Of a DNA stretch of 64,000 nt, positions 16,555 through 24,131 are shown in pieces. A model generated the notes under the pieces. The model saw only the letters and a list, made by a program, of their open reading frames with translations. It had not been told where the DNA came from and made no database searches. Source of the stretch: an uncultured Pseudomonadales bacterium. GTDB lineage: Bacteria > Pseudomonadota > Gammaproteobacteria > Pseudomonadales > Cellvibrionaceae. Position numbers and translations under genes: made by a program. Each line of letters opens with the position of its first letter. The stretch's first letter is position 1. Where the stretch lies: positions 62,001-126,000 of the forward strand of contig CANKXO010000006.1 of NCBI GenBank assembly GCA_947487765.1, in the 5' to 3' direction.

Positions 16555-17025
16555 ATGTTTTTTATGAATATAAGACAAGTTATTAATTTTCTGATTATTG
16601 TTTTGGTGTCACTTTTACTTTCTTTGGTTAGTTATTTTTTTAGTGATCAACAACCATCAAAAGACATTGTAGAGTATAGGAATTACTATGATAATTTACC
16701 TGATAGAGATGTTATTTCGTCGGATGAATATAATGAATTGAAGGAAAAAGAGAGAGAGTTAATAAAAAAATTAGAGTCTTCCAATTATAAGAAGAGATAT
16801 GTTGGCCAATTCGTTGGTGCGAAGGTATTTTTGGTTGTGCTTATTGGCCTTTTTTGGATTTTAATTGCTTTTAAGTATCATTCTAAATTTACTTATAAAA
16901 GCTTGATTTTTTGTTGCTTTTTAATTTTTGTTTCAGGATATCTAATAGTTGGGGGCTTAGAGGCTATTCTTTATGCTTCAGTTTTCTATATTTCATCACT
17001 TCTTTCAAAAATTATTAAGAAATAA
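16555..17025 (+). CDS. Small AT-rich membrane protein between REP elements
   Basis: The 156-residue product has a hydrophobic N-terminal helix (~9-28), a charged loop (~30-85, KEKERELIKKLESSNYKKRY), two or three further membrane helices (~92-109, ~117-134, ~136-150) and a lysine end. I recognise no family. The gene is much more AT-rich than the housekeeping genes. REP units lie 7 bp before its start and at its stop codon, so the gene sits between them like a cassette. No ribosome binding site is seen; a second ATG nine bases in (16564) is an alternative start. It could be an orphan membrane immunity protein, judged only from size, topology and location in a toxin island. Confidence 0.55.
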   Translation: MFFMNIRQVINFLIIVLVSLLLSLVSYFFSDQQPSKDIVEYRNYYDNLPDRDVISSDEYNELKEKERELIKKLESSNYKKRYVGQFVGAKVFLVVLIGLFWILIAFKYHSKFTYKSLIFCCFLIFVSGYLIVGGLEAILYASVFYISSLLSKIIKK

Positions 17026-17066
17026 AATCAAGGGGTCAGAAATCAAGGGGTCAGAGAGCTTGATTT
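17025..17066 (+). repeat. One and a half REP units before the intact transposase
   Basis: A left half (17025-17040) is followed directly by a complete unit (17040-17066). The complete unit and the leader up to the ATG match the sequence before the transposase stub at 16305. Confidence 0.85.
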
Positions 17067-17126
17067 TTAAGTGTAAAGCTGGCTTTTGGTGGATGGCTTT
17101 AAAAAATTTAATAAGGAGTGATAATA

Positions 17127-17858
17127 ATGGCAAGGATGCCACGATTGTACGTAGAGGGATGTGCGCAGCATGTCATACAGCGGGGAAATAATCGGTCAGC
17201 GTGTTTTTTCTGTGAAGTTGATTATGCCTTTTACTTACAAAAATTAAAGGAGGCGTCTGCTAAGCATGGAGTTAAGGTTCATGCTTTTGTATTGATGACT
17301 AATCATGTCCATATATTATTAACTCCCAGTGATCAATACGGCGTTTCGCGTATGATGCAATCACTGGGTCGCAATTATGTTAAGTATATTAATATTACGT
17401 ATCAACGCACAGGGACCTTATGGGAAGGGCGTTTTAAGTCATCTTTGGTTGCATCTGATAACTATTTTTTTAGAGTGAGTCGGTACATAGAGCTGAACCC
17501 AGTTCGCGCTAATATGGTTCAGTCGCCAGGGGAATATCCCTGGTCTAGCTATCGACACAATGCGATGGGGATTACTATTGGCTTGATTGCTGAGCATGAT
17601 TTATATCGTAGCTTAGGTGAAGCCAAGGCTAGTCGATTAAGGATGTATCGCGCACTGTTTGAAAATGAATTTAGTACTTCATTACTTGATGAGATTCGAG
17701 TGAGTATCAATAAAGAGTGGGTATTAGCCGAATCTCAATTTACTGAAGAAATAGAGTCCATGTTAGGTCGAAAGGTTAATAATCGAAAATGGGGTGGGGA
17801 TCGAAAGTCTGAAGGTTTCAAGAAATCAAGCTCTCGGCCCCTTGATGATGAAATGTAA
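17127..17858 (+). CDS. REP-associated tyrosine transposase, intact copy
   Basis: The 243-residue product belongs to the IS200-like Y1 transposase group that handles REP hairpins (RAYT). It starts at the ATG behind AAGGAG; an in-frame GTG nine bases earlier is not needed. Visible marks are ARMPRLYVEGCAQHVIQRGN, the HUH pair in NHVHILLTP near residues 61-69, RNYVKYINITYQRTGTLWEG with candidate catalytic tyrosines, and RYIELNPVRANMV with YPWSSYRHNAMG. These are typical RAYT signatures. A REP unit lies upstream and a diverged inverted one lies inside the last codons, giving the flanking inverted pair expected for a REP-transposase unit. This is the likely source of the other copies. Confidence 0.9.
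   Translation: MARMPRLYVEGCAQHVIQRGNNRSACFFCEVDYAFYLQKLKEASAKHGVKVHAFVLMTNHVHILLTPSDQYGVSRMMQSLGRNYVKYINITYQRTGTLWEGRFKSSLVASDNYFFRVSRYIELNPVRANMVQSPGEYPWSSYRHNAMGITIGLIAEHDLYRSLGEAKASRLRMYRALFENEFSTSLLDEIRVSINKEWVLAESQFTEEIESMLGRKVNNRKWGGDRKSEGFKKSSSRPLDDEM
17823..17846 (-). repeat. Inverted, diverged REP unit inside the transposase 3' end
   Basis: Read on the minus strand it is ATCAAGGGG, CCGAGAG, CTTGATTT, differing from the others in the middle by one lost base and two changes. It is part of the coding sequence for the last residues (SSSRPLDD). Confidence 0.75.
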
Positions 17859-17882
17859 AAATCTAACTATAGAGGGAGTGAA

Positions 17883-18194
17883 ATGAAAATACTGGTAGCA
17901 CTTATAGTAACGTTGTTAAGTTCAATGAGCCATGCGGCGATTGATTGTGCAGGTAAAATAGAGAATATTTATAAGTGGAATGCAGCAGAAACATTGAGCA
18001 TTCGCTTAACTTTATCTGATGGTAGTCTTACAAACTATGTTACCTTGCCAGGGAAGTCAGAAGAATCCTTGGCTTTGATGGCATATGCTTCTAATCAAGA
18101 AGTTCATATTTACATGTCAGAAAGTGATGTTGCTACATGTAATAATGGATGGAGCCACAATAGAGCATTGGTGGGCTACTTTTCTCTTAAGTAA
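17883..18194 (+). CDS. Small secreted protein with two cysteines
   Basis: The 103-residue product has a clear signal peptide (MKILVALIVTLLSSMSHA) with cleavage before AIDC. The mature ~85 residues are strand-rich and hold just two cysteines (in IDCAGK and ATCNNG), so one disulfide is likely. A good GGGAG lies before the ATG. Size, layout and cysteine spacing resemble the secreted protein at 19665, and both recall small DUF5992-like or SubB-like beta proteins, a weak comparison. It starts 24 bp after the transposase and is ended by the terminator at 18222. Confidence 0.65.
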   Translation: MKILVALIVTLLSSMSHAAIDCAGKIENIYKWNAAETLSIRLTLSDGSLTNYVTLPGKSEESLALMAYASNQEVHIYMSESDVATCNNGWSHNRALVGYFSLK

Positions 18195-18221
18195 AGAGTT
18201 GAAGGGTATATAGTTAAAGGC

Positions 18222-18264
18222 GTCGTAGTGATTTTTAGTGGAATCATTACGACCCCTTTTATTT
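18222..18264 (+). terminator. Rho-independent terminator
   Basis: An 11-bp stem (18222-18232 with 18243-18253, one G-U pair), a 10-base loop and a C/T-rich tail ending TTTTATTT follow the small secreted protein gene. Confidence 0.85.
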
Positions 18265-18301
18265 AATGCAATCAATTTTTAATATGAAGGAGGGGTAAGT
18301 C

Positions 18302-18739
18302 GTGGATAAGAAGCTAAAGATCGCTTTATATGTTGCTTGCACAATTATCCTGGCTTATTTTGGTGTGGTCTCTCCTTTTCGTTATTCAGATAGAGTATCT
18401 AATGAATTTATATCGGATAAGATTGAGTATCATAGAAGTGATAATCCAGAATCTATAGATGACATTAATGATCCTATTTTTAAATCTATCATTAAGCAAG
18501 CTGATGAAGTGTCTGAAGAAACGTTTGCTAAAAAGGCATCTGTTATAACTGTTTGGGTTTCGATAGGGTTATTCCTATTTTCTTTTTTGTATAAGAAGGC
18601 GGAGCCAGTAGAGATATCTTATTTTTATTGGCCGATGTTGATTCCGTTGGCTTTTTATCCTTTTGGATTTTTATATGTGATTCCTATTGTCTTTTGGGTT
18701 TTTGGTTTTAAAGTTAGGAGAAAATTAAAGGAGTTGTAG
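18302..18739 (+). CDS. Small membrane protein, unrecognised
   Basis: The gene starts with GTG behind a strong GGAGGGG. The 145-residue product has an N-terminal helix (~6-24), a hydrophilic, acidic middle (~28-80; HRSDNPESIDDINDP), a second helix (~82-97) and a third plus fourth (~108-135; YWPMLIPLAFYPFGFLYVIP), ending in a basic tail KVRRKLKEL. No family is recognised. Topology is similar to the protein at 16555, with an amphipathic loop between the first and later helices. It is AT-rich like its neighbours and may be another orphan immunity gene of the toxin island. Confidence 0.55.
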   Translation: MDKKLKIALYVACTIILAYFGVVSPFRYSDRVSNEFISDKIEYHRSDNPESIDDINDPIFKSIIKQADEVSEETFAKKASVITVWVSIGLFLFSFLYKKAEPVEISYFYWPMLIPLAFYPFGFLYVIPIVFWVFGFKVRRKLKEL

Positions 18740-18785
18740 TAATTCTCTCACTTGTTTTTTTTCTGTTTTATACTCAAGCTTGAAT

Positions 18786-19283
18786 ATGCGTGATGAATTA
18801 GAGCGCAGATATCATCAATTAAGAAAACAATCTATAAGTCTAGCTAATCAAGCTTTAATAACACCTAATGTTAAACTTACATTAGTCGATCACGTTTCTT
18901 ATGCTGCGTTTAAAAAATGGAAAGACCATCCGGATAGAAGGTTAGAGTGGAATTGGCCAAGTTCATGACAAAGCTGGAAGTCTAATTACCCTAAAAGATT
19001 TGAGTGTGCCACTTGGAGTGGAAGTAATCTAATAGGTTTTTCTATGGGTAGACCAACTTATCGTTCAACCGGCTTTAGATTAGACTATATCGAAAAGTCG
19101 CCAGAAGCTAGTGAACCACATTTGGATTTAACCTATCTGGCTTTATATTCTTATGCAACGTTACTTGGCGCTACTCATGTGAAAATTATGAGTCCGATCA
19201 ATAAGCAGGTGCGAGAGTGTTATGAGCACAAAAATTTTATATACGATCGTAAAAGCAATAGCTGTATTAAGAGGATCGCCTAA
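18786..19283 (+). pseudogene. GNAT-like paralogue broken by an in-frame TGA
   Basis: Read in one frame from ATG 18786 to the TAA at 19281-19283, this 166-codon sequence aligns with the intact GNAT-like protein at 14568: VKLTLVDHVSYAAFKKW with AKLTPITGRALMAQKKW, RLEWNW with GGWDWNIW, IGFSMGR with CGLALGR, and the final YEHKNFIYD with the YQRIGYSL end. A single TGA at 18966-18968 interrupts it after WNWPSS; the frame stays open on both sides. A sequencing error, a nonsense mutation or read-through would all give this picture. A second fragment could start at ATG 19044. No convincing ribosome binding site precedes 18786. Confidence 0.65.
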
Positions 19284-19504
19284 TGTCGAATAATATTGAA
19301 AGCTTTGATGATGCGCATAAGAAAAAATTGCAAAATCTATCGAAAGAAGAAAGAGCTAAGTTGGAATTAAAAAAGTTGGCTCAAGAGATTCATGAAAATA
19401 AAGACTCCATAAAAGAGCCGAAAGGCTTGACTTCAGGTAAGCAAGGGCCGAATGGAAAAATGATTATTGATCTAGAAGAAGATTATGATGATGAAAAAAA
19501 GTAA
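19283..19504 (+). CDS. Small charged protein after the broken GNAT paralogue
   Basis: The 73-residue product starts inside the GNAT stop codon (TAATG), a mark of translational coupling, with AGAGGATC upstream. It is highly charged: helical and basic at first (AHKKKLQNLSKEERAKLELK), then a flexible GLTSGKQGPNGK segment and an acidic end (DLEEDYDDEKK). No known family is evident. The same position behind the intact GNAT gene is taken by small charged ORFs, so this arrangement, GNAT plus charged partner, occurs twice. It could be a partner or antitoxin; there is no direct evidence. Confidence 0.5.
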   Translation: MSNNIESFDDAHKKKLQNLSKEERAKLELKKLAQEIHENKDSIKEPKGLTSGKQGPNGKMIIDLEEDYDDEKK

Positions 19505-19589
19505 GGTGCTAACGGAAAAAGAAAAGCAATTTACTATATTGCCAAATGAAAAAGACCCTAAGCACGCTTTTTCTATCCCTGCTTATTAA
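19485..19589 (+). pseudogene. Short overlapping ORF ending in a third GNAT scrap
   Basis: A 34-codon frame overlaps the end of the previous gene and stops at TAA 19587-19589. Its last part (19573-19595) matches 22 of 23 bases of the intact GNAT gene (15022-15044) in the same reading frame: SIPAY, stop, RI against AIPAYQRI, the stop arising from CAA to TAA. Upstream similarity is weak (KDPKHAF against DPVPGA). It is best read as a remnant of a third GNAT copy. Confidence 0.5.
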
Positions 19590-19597
19590 CGAATCAT

Positions 19598-19630
19598 AAT
19601 AAGTAGGGTCAGGCAATAAGTAGGTTCAGG
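19598..19630 (+). repeat. Two 16-bp direct repeats with a GGGTCAG-like core
   Basis: AATAAGTAGGGTCAGG (19598-19613) and the same with one change (19615-19630) lie one base apart. The GGGTCAG core is shared with the REP units, so this may be half of a second REP-like family. Confidence 0.6.
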
Positions 19631-19664
19631 TACAACTTTCCAAATAAATAATGGGGCTATATAA

Positions 19665-20015
19665 ATGAAAAGAAATATGATGTTTTTACTCGGGCTGTTT
19701 TTTATGGTGGGCAGCACTTCCGCTTTTTCAGGGTGGACAGTTTCTTCTCAAGTCATAAAGCTTGTGGTTACGGCAAATGGTGGTGTCAATGTTCGCCTTT
19801 CTCCCGAGCTCAGTGGCTGTACATCACAAAGTGGGTACGGCCCTCGCTATGCTTCAGTTTATCCGGATCATCCTGGCATCCAAAATATTCAGGCGAACCT
19901 TTTAGCGGCTTATATGAGCAAAACACCCGTTACATTATTTCTCGTGAGTGATGGTACCTGTCGAGTGGGGGAGATGGTATTGGGTGGCACTCATGGTGGT
20001 CAGCCAAATGAATAA
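19665..20015 (+). CDS. Small secreted protein with two cysteines, second example
   Basis: The 116-residue product has a signal peptide (MKRNMMFLLGLFFMVGSTSA) cut before FSGWTV. The mature ~96 residues are strand-rich, with LVVTANGGVNVRLSPELSGC, a helix IQNIQANLLAAYMSKTPV, and LVSDGTCRVGEMVLGG. The two cysteines probably form a disulfide. The plan, strand, loop with cysteine, central helix, strand with cysteine, resembles DUF5992-like or subtilase-cytotoxin-B-like small secreted proteins; this is a structural impression, not a family match. It is the last gene of the accessory stretch; the next gene is an ordinary methyltransferase. Confidence 0.65.
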   Translation: MKRNMMFLLGLFFMVGSTSAFSGWTVSSQVIKLVVTANGGVNVRLSPELSGCTSQSGYGPRYASVYPDHPGIQNIQANLLAAYMSKTPVTLFLVSDGTCRVGEMVLGGTHGGQPNE

Positions 20016-20243
20016 TATAAAAACCTAACAATAGATGGAAATAAATGATGAGTTAGAAAAAGAAGAGTGTCATTATTTGGCCTTCTCTTTTGTTGCGTCC
20101 ATCTGTGGGCAATAATGGAGAGTGATAAGTTGGCTCTCTTAAGTTTTGTTGTAATGCGCGCCAAAATTTTAAGTAGAGCATAATTCACTCCTCTGAAAGT
20201 TATATAACTGATAAAATAAACTTATTTATTTGATAATAATTTT

Positions 20244-21008
20244 ATGGATTACCTCAGTTATCTAACCCAATACCCTGACCGCTACCAAAGCTTTTCTGCT
20301 CTGACGGAACGCACGCCTAATTTGTGTCGTTATATTCGTGAACAAGAGTTATTTGATCAAGGGAATAGTTTTTTCTCGATTGGCTCTGGCGAAGGGGCGT
20401 TAGAAATCGCCTTGGCAGAAGAGTACCATAGCCCGTTTGAAGTGTTGGAACCTGTCCCTCTATTCGTTGATAACTTTAAACAGCTTGCGAAAGAAAAAGG
20501 AGTTGATAAGCAGTTAGGCGAAGTCCATCCAATACCCTTTGAAGAGCTTTCTGATTACAAGCAATTTGATCGAGTGCTATCGATACATTCCTGGTATGGC
20601 TTTGGTTTTAATAAAGAGCTGTTACAAAAGGCATTATCCATGGTAAAGCCGGGCGGCAAATTATTTATTAATATCATGTCTGAAAAAAGTCCGGTGTATG
20701 ATTTGTCCAATATGAGTTATTCGGAAGGGATTGATCTTTGCGCAGAAAGTTTGTCTACCTGGGCAGAAAGTGAAGGTTTTTTACATAGCTTTGATCACGA
20801 AACGGCTGTTCGTCCGGCCAACTTATTTTTTCATGATGATGGCGGTATTACCTTGAATGCCAAAAATTTCGCTAGCTTTCTAATGGCGAGTGCCTGGGAT
20901 GATTTGTCGGTATCAGAGCAGCAAGAAGTACAAGCAATTTTTCAGCGACATTGTAAAGACAATGCTGTGCATATTGTTTCTGGTTGTTTGGTTTTTGATA
21001 AACGTTAG
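20244..21008 (+). CDS. SAM-dependent methyltransferase
   Basis: The 254-residue product is a class I methyltransferase. Motif I is FFSIGSGEGALEIALA near residues 43-58, followed by an acidic second strand (FEVLEPVPLFVDNF), a motif with FDRVLSIHSWYGFG and the post-III region KALSMVKPGGKLFINIMSE. The N-terminal ~40 residues form a helical cap. The substrate is not evident; a small molecule is likely given the size and the histamine-N-methyltransferase-like layout. It starts the return to the core-like genes and is followed after 31 bp by a lipoprotein gene. Confidence 0.85.
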   Translation: MDYLSYLTQYPDRYQSFSALTERTPNLCRYIREQELFDQGNSFFSIGSGEGALEIALAEEYHSPFEVLEPVPLFVDNFKQLAKEKGVDKQLGEVHPIPFEELSDYKQFDRVLSIHSWYGFGFNKELLQKALSMVKPGGKLFINIMSEKSPVYDLSNMSYSEGIDLCAESLSTWAESEGFLHSFDHETAVRPANLFFHDDGGITLNAKNFASFLMASAWDDLSVSEQQEVQAIFQRHCKDNAVHIVSGCLVFDKR

Positions 21009-21039
21009 TTTTTATTAATATTTGGGAAGAATGTTTTTG

Positions 21040-21597
21040 ATGTTACGAATTGTGTTTTTGTTACCATTGTTATTATTCGCTTGCGCTCAACAACCGGCAT
21101 CTACAGTAAATATTCTCAGTGAGAGCCCCCTTCAATTTTCAGGCAAAGGCGCTGGCGCTGGCATGATGTTGAGTTCTGCTATGGGTCCTATGGGCATTGC
21201 GATTGGTTTTGCCATTGATGAGGGTATCGCTAAAGATATCAGAGCGACAGCGTTAAAGGGCAATGTCGTTGTTGAAGAAATTCTACAGAAAGAGTTAAAA
21301 AAGAAGCCTTCTATTGTAAGCAATAAAGCCATAACCTCAATTAACATTGATCGCCATGGCTTTATCACATGGCCGGGCGGCGATGATTTGGTAATGTCAC
21401 AATTTCATATCACGATTAACGATAATGAAAAAAATAGTCTTATTATTAAGTTTCCAGAGGACTTTTCTTCTTCAGAGGCATTCCTTGATGAGGCTGAAAC
21501 ACTCAGTGATATTAAGCAGGATTCAGATAAAATTCGTGCTCTACTCACTTATGCTGTATCAGCTACCTTGGATAGACTTATAGCTAATCCTCAATAA
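21040..21597 (+). CDS. Putative lipoprotein of unknown function
   Basis: I chose the ATG at 21040 because GGAAG lies nine bases upstream and the product (185 residues) then begins with a lipoprotein signal: MLRIVFLLPLLLFACAQQ, lipobox LFAC with the acylated cysteine at residue 15. The frame is open back to a TTG at 21022. After the cysteine come a glycine/alanine-rich stretch (GKGAGAGMMLSSAMGPMGIA) that may lie against the membrane, and a strand-rich domain. It may share a transcript with the methyltransferase. Family not recognised. Confidence 0.65.
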   Translation: MLRIVFLLPLLLFACAQQPASTVNILSESPLQFSGKGAGAGMMLSSAMGPMGIAIGFAIDEGIAKDIRATALKGNVVVEEILQKELKKKPSIVSNKAITSINIDRHGFITWPGGDDLVMSQFHITINDNEKNSLIIKFPEDFSSSEAFLDEAETLSDIKQDSDKIRALLTYAVSATLDRLIANPQ

Positions 21598-21693
21598 CTT
21601 CTCATTATAGTAAGCTGATAATCACTATAAAAATAAAAAGTGCTGGTGTATCAGTGAGCCTGCTGCTCGTCAGCATGTAATGAGGTGGTTGTT

Positions 21694-22161
21694 ATGACCG
21701 TATTTTCCAAAACTCAGAAAGGTATCGATGAAATCGAGAGAAGGACGCTTTCTCTAGATCCCAAGCTCCGCCGTTTGCTTATTATGGTGGACGGTAAAAA
21801 GGAAGAAGATGATCTAAAAAATATTCTGGGTAATGATGTCGTTGGAGAGGGAATCCAACATTTGTTGATGTTTAATTATATCGAGGTTTTGGGTGAAATA
21901 GATCCTTCGGCTGAAGTGTCCCAGTTACCCGAAAAAAGACCTGCTGATGCTTTGGAAAAAGCAAAAAATTACATGGTTAATACCTTAAGCCATTTCCATG
22001 GGCAGTATAACAAGTTAGACCTTATGCGAGCTGTTAAAGAGTGTGCGAATCATCAAGAGTTGCGAGGTCTCTATCCCGATTGGTTGCGATGCATGAGCGA
22101 AGCACGCTTAGCTGTGAAACGCATCCCCGAATTGAAGAAAGAGTTATTTAACGTTTTATAA
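21694..22161 (+). CDS. Conserved-looking hypothetical cytoplasmic protein
   Basis: I chose the ATG at 21694, after GAGGTGG; an in-frame GTG lies nine bases earlier. The 155-residue product has an N-terminal winged-helix-like part (KTQKGIDEIERRTLSLDPKL, then RRLLIMVDGKKEEDDL) known from proteobacterial hypothetical proteins, and a helical C-terminal half (DALEKAKNYMVNTLSHFHGQ ... DWLRCMSEARLAVKRIPELK). No signal peptide or catalytic motif is visible. It is not tightly linked to its neighbours. Confidence 0.65.
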   Translation: MTVFSKTQKGIDEIERRTLSLDPKLRRLLIMVDGKKEEDDLKNILGNDVVGEGIQHLLMFNYIEVLGEIDPSAEVSQLPEKRPADALEKAKNYMVNTLSHFHGQYNKLDLMRAVKECANHQELRGLYPDWLRCMSEARLAVKRIPELKKELFNVL

Positions 22162-22234
22162 GGTTTGTGCGTTAATTTAAGTGTGTGTGGGTTATTATTG
22201 TCTGTATCAAATAGGCTAATTACTGACTCTGCTT

Positions 22235-23365
22235 ATGAATACTGATGATCGGCAGGCTACTATTCGTCGTGTCACTTGGGTGGGTGCCTGTATAGATGCT
22301 TTGCTTGCCTTAGTCAAAATGGTTACAGGCTGGATAGTCCATAGCCCTGCTTTGATTGCGGATGGTTTTCACTCCTTGAGTGATTTATTAACCGATGCTG
22401 CTGTTGTGTTGTTTTCTCATTGGGCGCAGGCGGCTCCTGATGATGAGCACCCCTATGGGCATCATCGCTATGAAACCTTAGGTACCGTTATTCTCGGCAC
22501 TAGTTTGGTTGTTGTCGCATCGGCTATTGCTTGGGATAGTGCGCGTGCGCTGATATATGATACTTACCAACCGACAGCCAGTGGCTGGGCTATCATTGTT
22601 GCGCTGATATCCATCGTGTCAAAGGAATGGATTTTTCGTTATACCTTGCGTGCTTCTAAACAAATAGGATCGCGTCTATTAGAGGCTAATGCCTGGCATT
22701 CTCGCAGTGATGCGCTGTCGTCTATTATTGTGTTGTTTGGTGTAGTTGCGACATGGTTTGGTTATGGCTGGATAGAATTATATGCCGCGATAGGTGTTGC
22801 CGTACTGATTGGTAAGATGGGTGTTACCTTGACGTGGAATGCCACTCAAGAGCTAATTGACCGGGGTGTTGAACCAGAAGAGGCGAAGGTGATCGAACAA
22901 ACGATTCGAGAGACCCCTGGTGTGCTTAATGTTCATATGCTACGCAGCCGCATGATGGGCAATAATATTTATTTGGATGTGCATATTCAGGTAGATCATA
23001 TGGTCAGTGTGTCAGAGGGACATTTTATTTCTGATCAAGTGATGGCAAAAGTACAAGCCTCTCACGATCATGTCAGTGATATCACGGTTCATGTTGATCA
23101 TGAGCATGATATCGATGAGTTTGTTGAAGGTAATGATATTGCTGAAATAGATGTTGTCCCGGGTCGTGAGTTTGTTGAATTACAATTGGCGAGAAAAAAT
23201 ATTATTCCGGCACGCTTACAGCTACATTATTCAAATGACCGTGTCAGTATAGAGTTGTTTTTTGATCAAGAGCCAGAGGATTTGTCAGCAGTAAAGCATG
23301 TTCTTGATGTGTGGGTAAAAGAAAAAATATGGTTATCTCATTATGCCATTTACTTATCTGCATAA
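22235..23365 (+). CDS. Cation diffusion facilitator transporter
   Basis: The 376-residue product is a CDF-family divalent cation/proton antiporter. Six membrane helices occupy residues ~12-205, with the metal-binding motifs DGFHSLSDLLTD in helix 2 and NAWHSRSDALSS in helix 5. A cytoplasmic domain follows with histidine-rich HVDHEHDIDEF. The C-terminal extension of ~80 residues beyond the usual FieF length (about 300) is notable: it has a further beta-type segment (EFVELQLARKNIIPARLQLH). Likely substrates are zinc, iron or manganese. No metal-responsive operator is obvious upstream. Confidence 0.9.
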   Translation: MNTDDRQATIRRVTWVGACIDALLALVKMVTGWIVHSPALIADGFHSLSDLLTDAAVVLFSHWAQAAPDDEHPYGHHRYETLGTVILGTSLVVVASAIAWDSARALIYDTYQPTASGWAIIVALISIVSKEWIFRYTLRASKQIGSRLLEANAWHSRSDALSSIIVLFGVVATWFGYGWIELYAAIGVAVLIGKMGVTLTWNATQELIDRGVEPEEAKVIEQTIRETPGVLNVHMLRSRMMGNNIYLDVHIQVDHMVSVSEGHFISDQVMAKVQASHDHVSDITVHVDHEHDIDEFVEGNDIAEIDVVPGREFVELQLARKNIIPARLQLHYSNDRVSIELFFDQEPEDLSAVKHVLDVWVKEKIWLSHYAIYLSA

Positions 23366-23508
23366 TGCGTTCGGCGAAATGTGATTGAATTTTATTCTTA
23401 GTATGATTGTCATAGTTTACGCACTGTTTATATCGTGCTTTGTTACTCTAGGATGTAGTGTTTATTGGGACGTTTAAAATATTACTATCATTACAGGTGG
23501 TCAGTATA

Positions 23509-24105
23509 ATGAAAACGCTTTCTTTTCTTATCTTTTTGCTTTTTTCTGTTAGTGGGTATGCTAAAACCTGGGGGCCGTCTAAGCCAGCTGATCCAGGTTT
23601 TGATCGTGAAGCCACATTAGATAAATTATATAACTTACTTGCGAAAGCGCCGGATGAAAATGCATCGCGTGAGATATTTGAACATGTTTGGCGGACATGG
23701 ATGGTGGCTCCAGATGAAATGGCAGCTGAAAGTCTAAATCAGGCATTGCGAGCGAGAGGCGGCTACGAATTTGATAAGGCTATTGCAATATTGGATGATT
23801 TGGCAAAACAATACCCTATGTTTACACAAGCGATTAGCGAGCGCAGCTATGTGTATTTCTTAAAAAAAGATTATGATCGTTCTCTCTCTGACTGTGAAAA
23901 AGTGATTGAGTCGGACCCAAGGCATTTGGGATGCTTGTCTGGAATGGCCAGAATTTTAATTCGTCATCAACAGCGGTATAAAGCAGGAAAATCTATCCTT
24001 GAGAGAGCGATTAAATGGCACCCAAGAATATATGAACGCGTTTTACTAAAAGAAATTCCAGATTTCATATTGAATCAAAAGTCTGAAAAAGATAATACTG
24101 TTTAG
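23509..24105 (+). CDS. Exported TPR-repeat protein
   Basis: The start is the ATG at 23509 behind AGGTGG; the frame is open 17 codons further up. The 198-residue product has a signal peptide (MKTLSFLIFLLFSVSGYA) and about three TPR-type helix pairs between residues ~65 and 170, including EFDKAIAILDDLAKQYPMFT and ISERSYVYFLKKDYDRSLSD. It is a probable periplasmic scaffold. Comparable proteins occur in many proteobacteria without a settled role. It is convergent with the DUF3530 gene. Confidence 0.75.
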   Translation: MKTLSFLIFLLFSVSGYAKTWGPSKPADPGFDREATLDKLYNLLAKAPDENASREIFEHVWRTWMVAPDEMAAESLNQALRARGGYEFDKAIAILDDLAKQYPMFTQAISERSYVYFLKKDYDRSLSDCEKVIESDPRHLGCLSGMARILIRHQQRYKAGKSILERAIKWHPRIYERVLLKEIPDFILNQKSEKDNTV

Positions 24106-24131
24106 AGGCTAAATAATTAATCGTTTTTGTG

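Noticed and set aside
14424-17066. Repeated units could be taken for a CRISPR array
   Set aside because: The copies are irregularly spaced (32 to about 1770 bp), carry internal inverted arms and have transposase genes, not spacers, between them; no cas gene is present.
18966-18968. In-frame TGA as selenocysteine
   Set aside because: The alignment places it at an unconserved surface-like position of a GNAT-type protein, and no SECIS-like hairpin is evident directly after it. A nonsense change is simpler.
20030-20110. Possible terminator between the secreted-protein gene and the methyltransferase
   Set aside because: The AAAAGAAG/CTTCTCTTTT arms pair only with a bulge across a loop of more than 15 bases, too weak to call.
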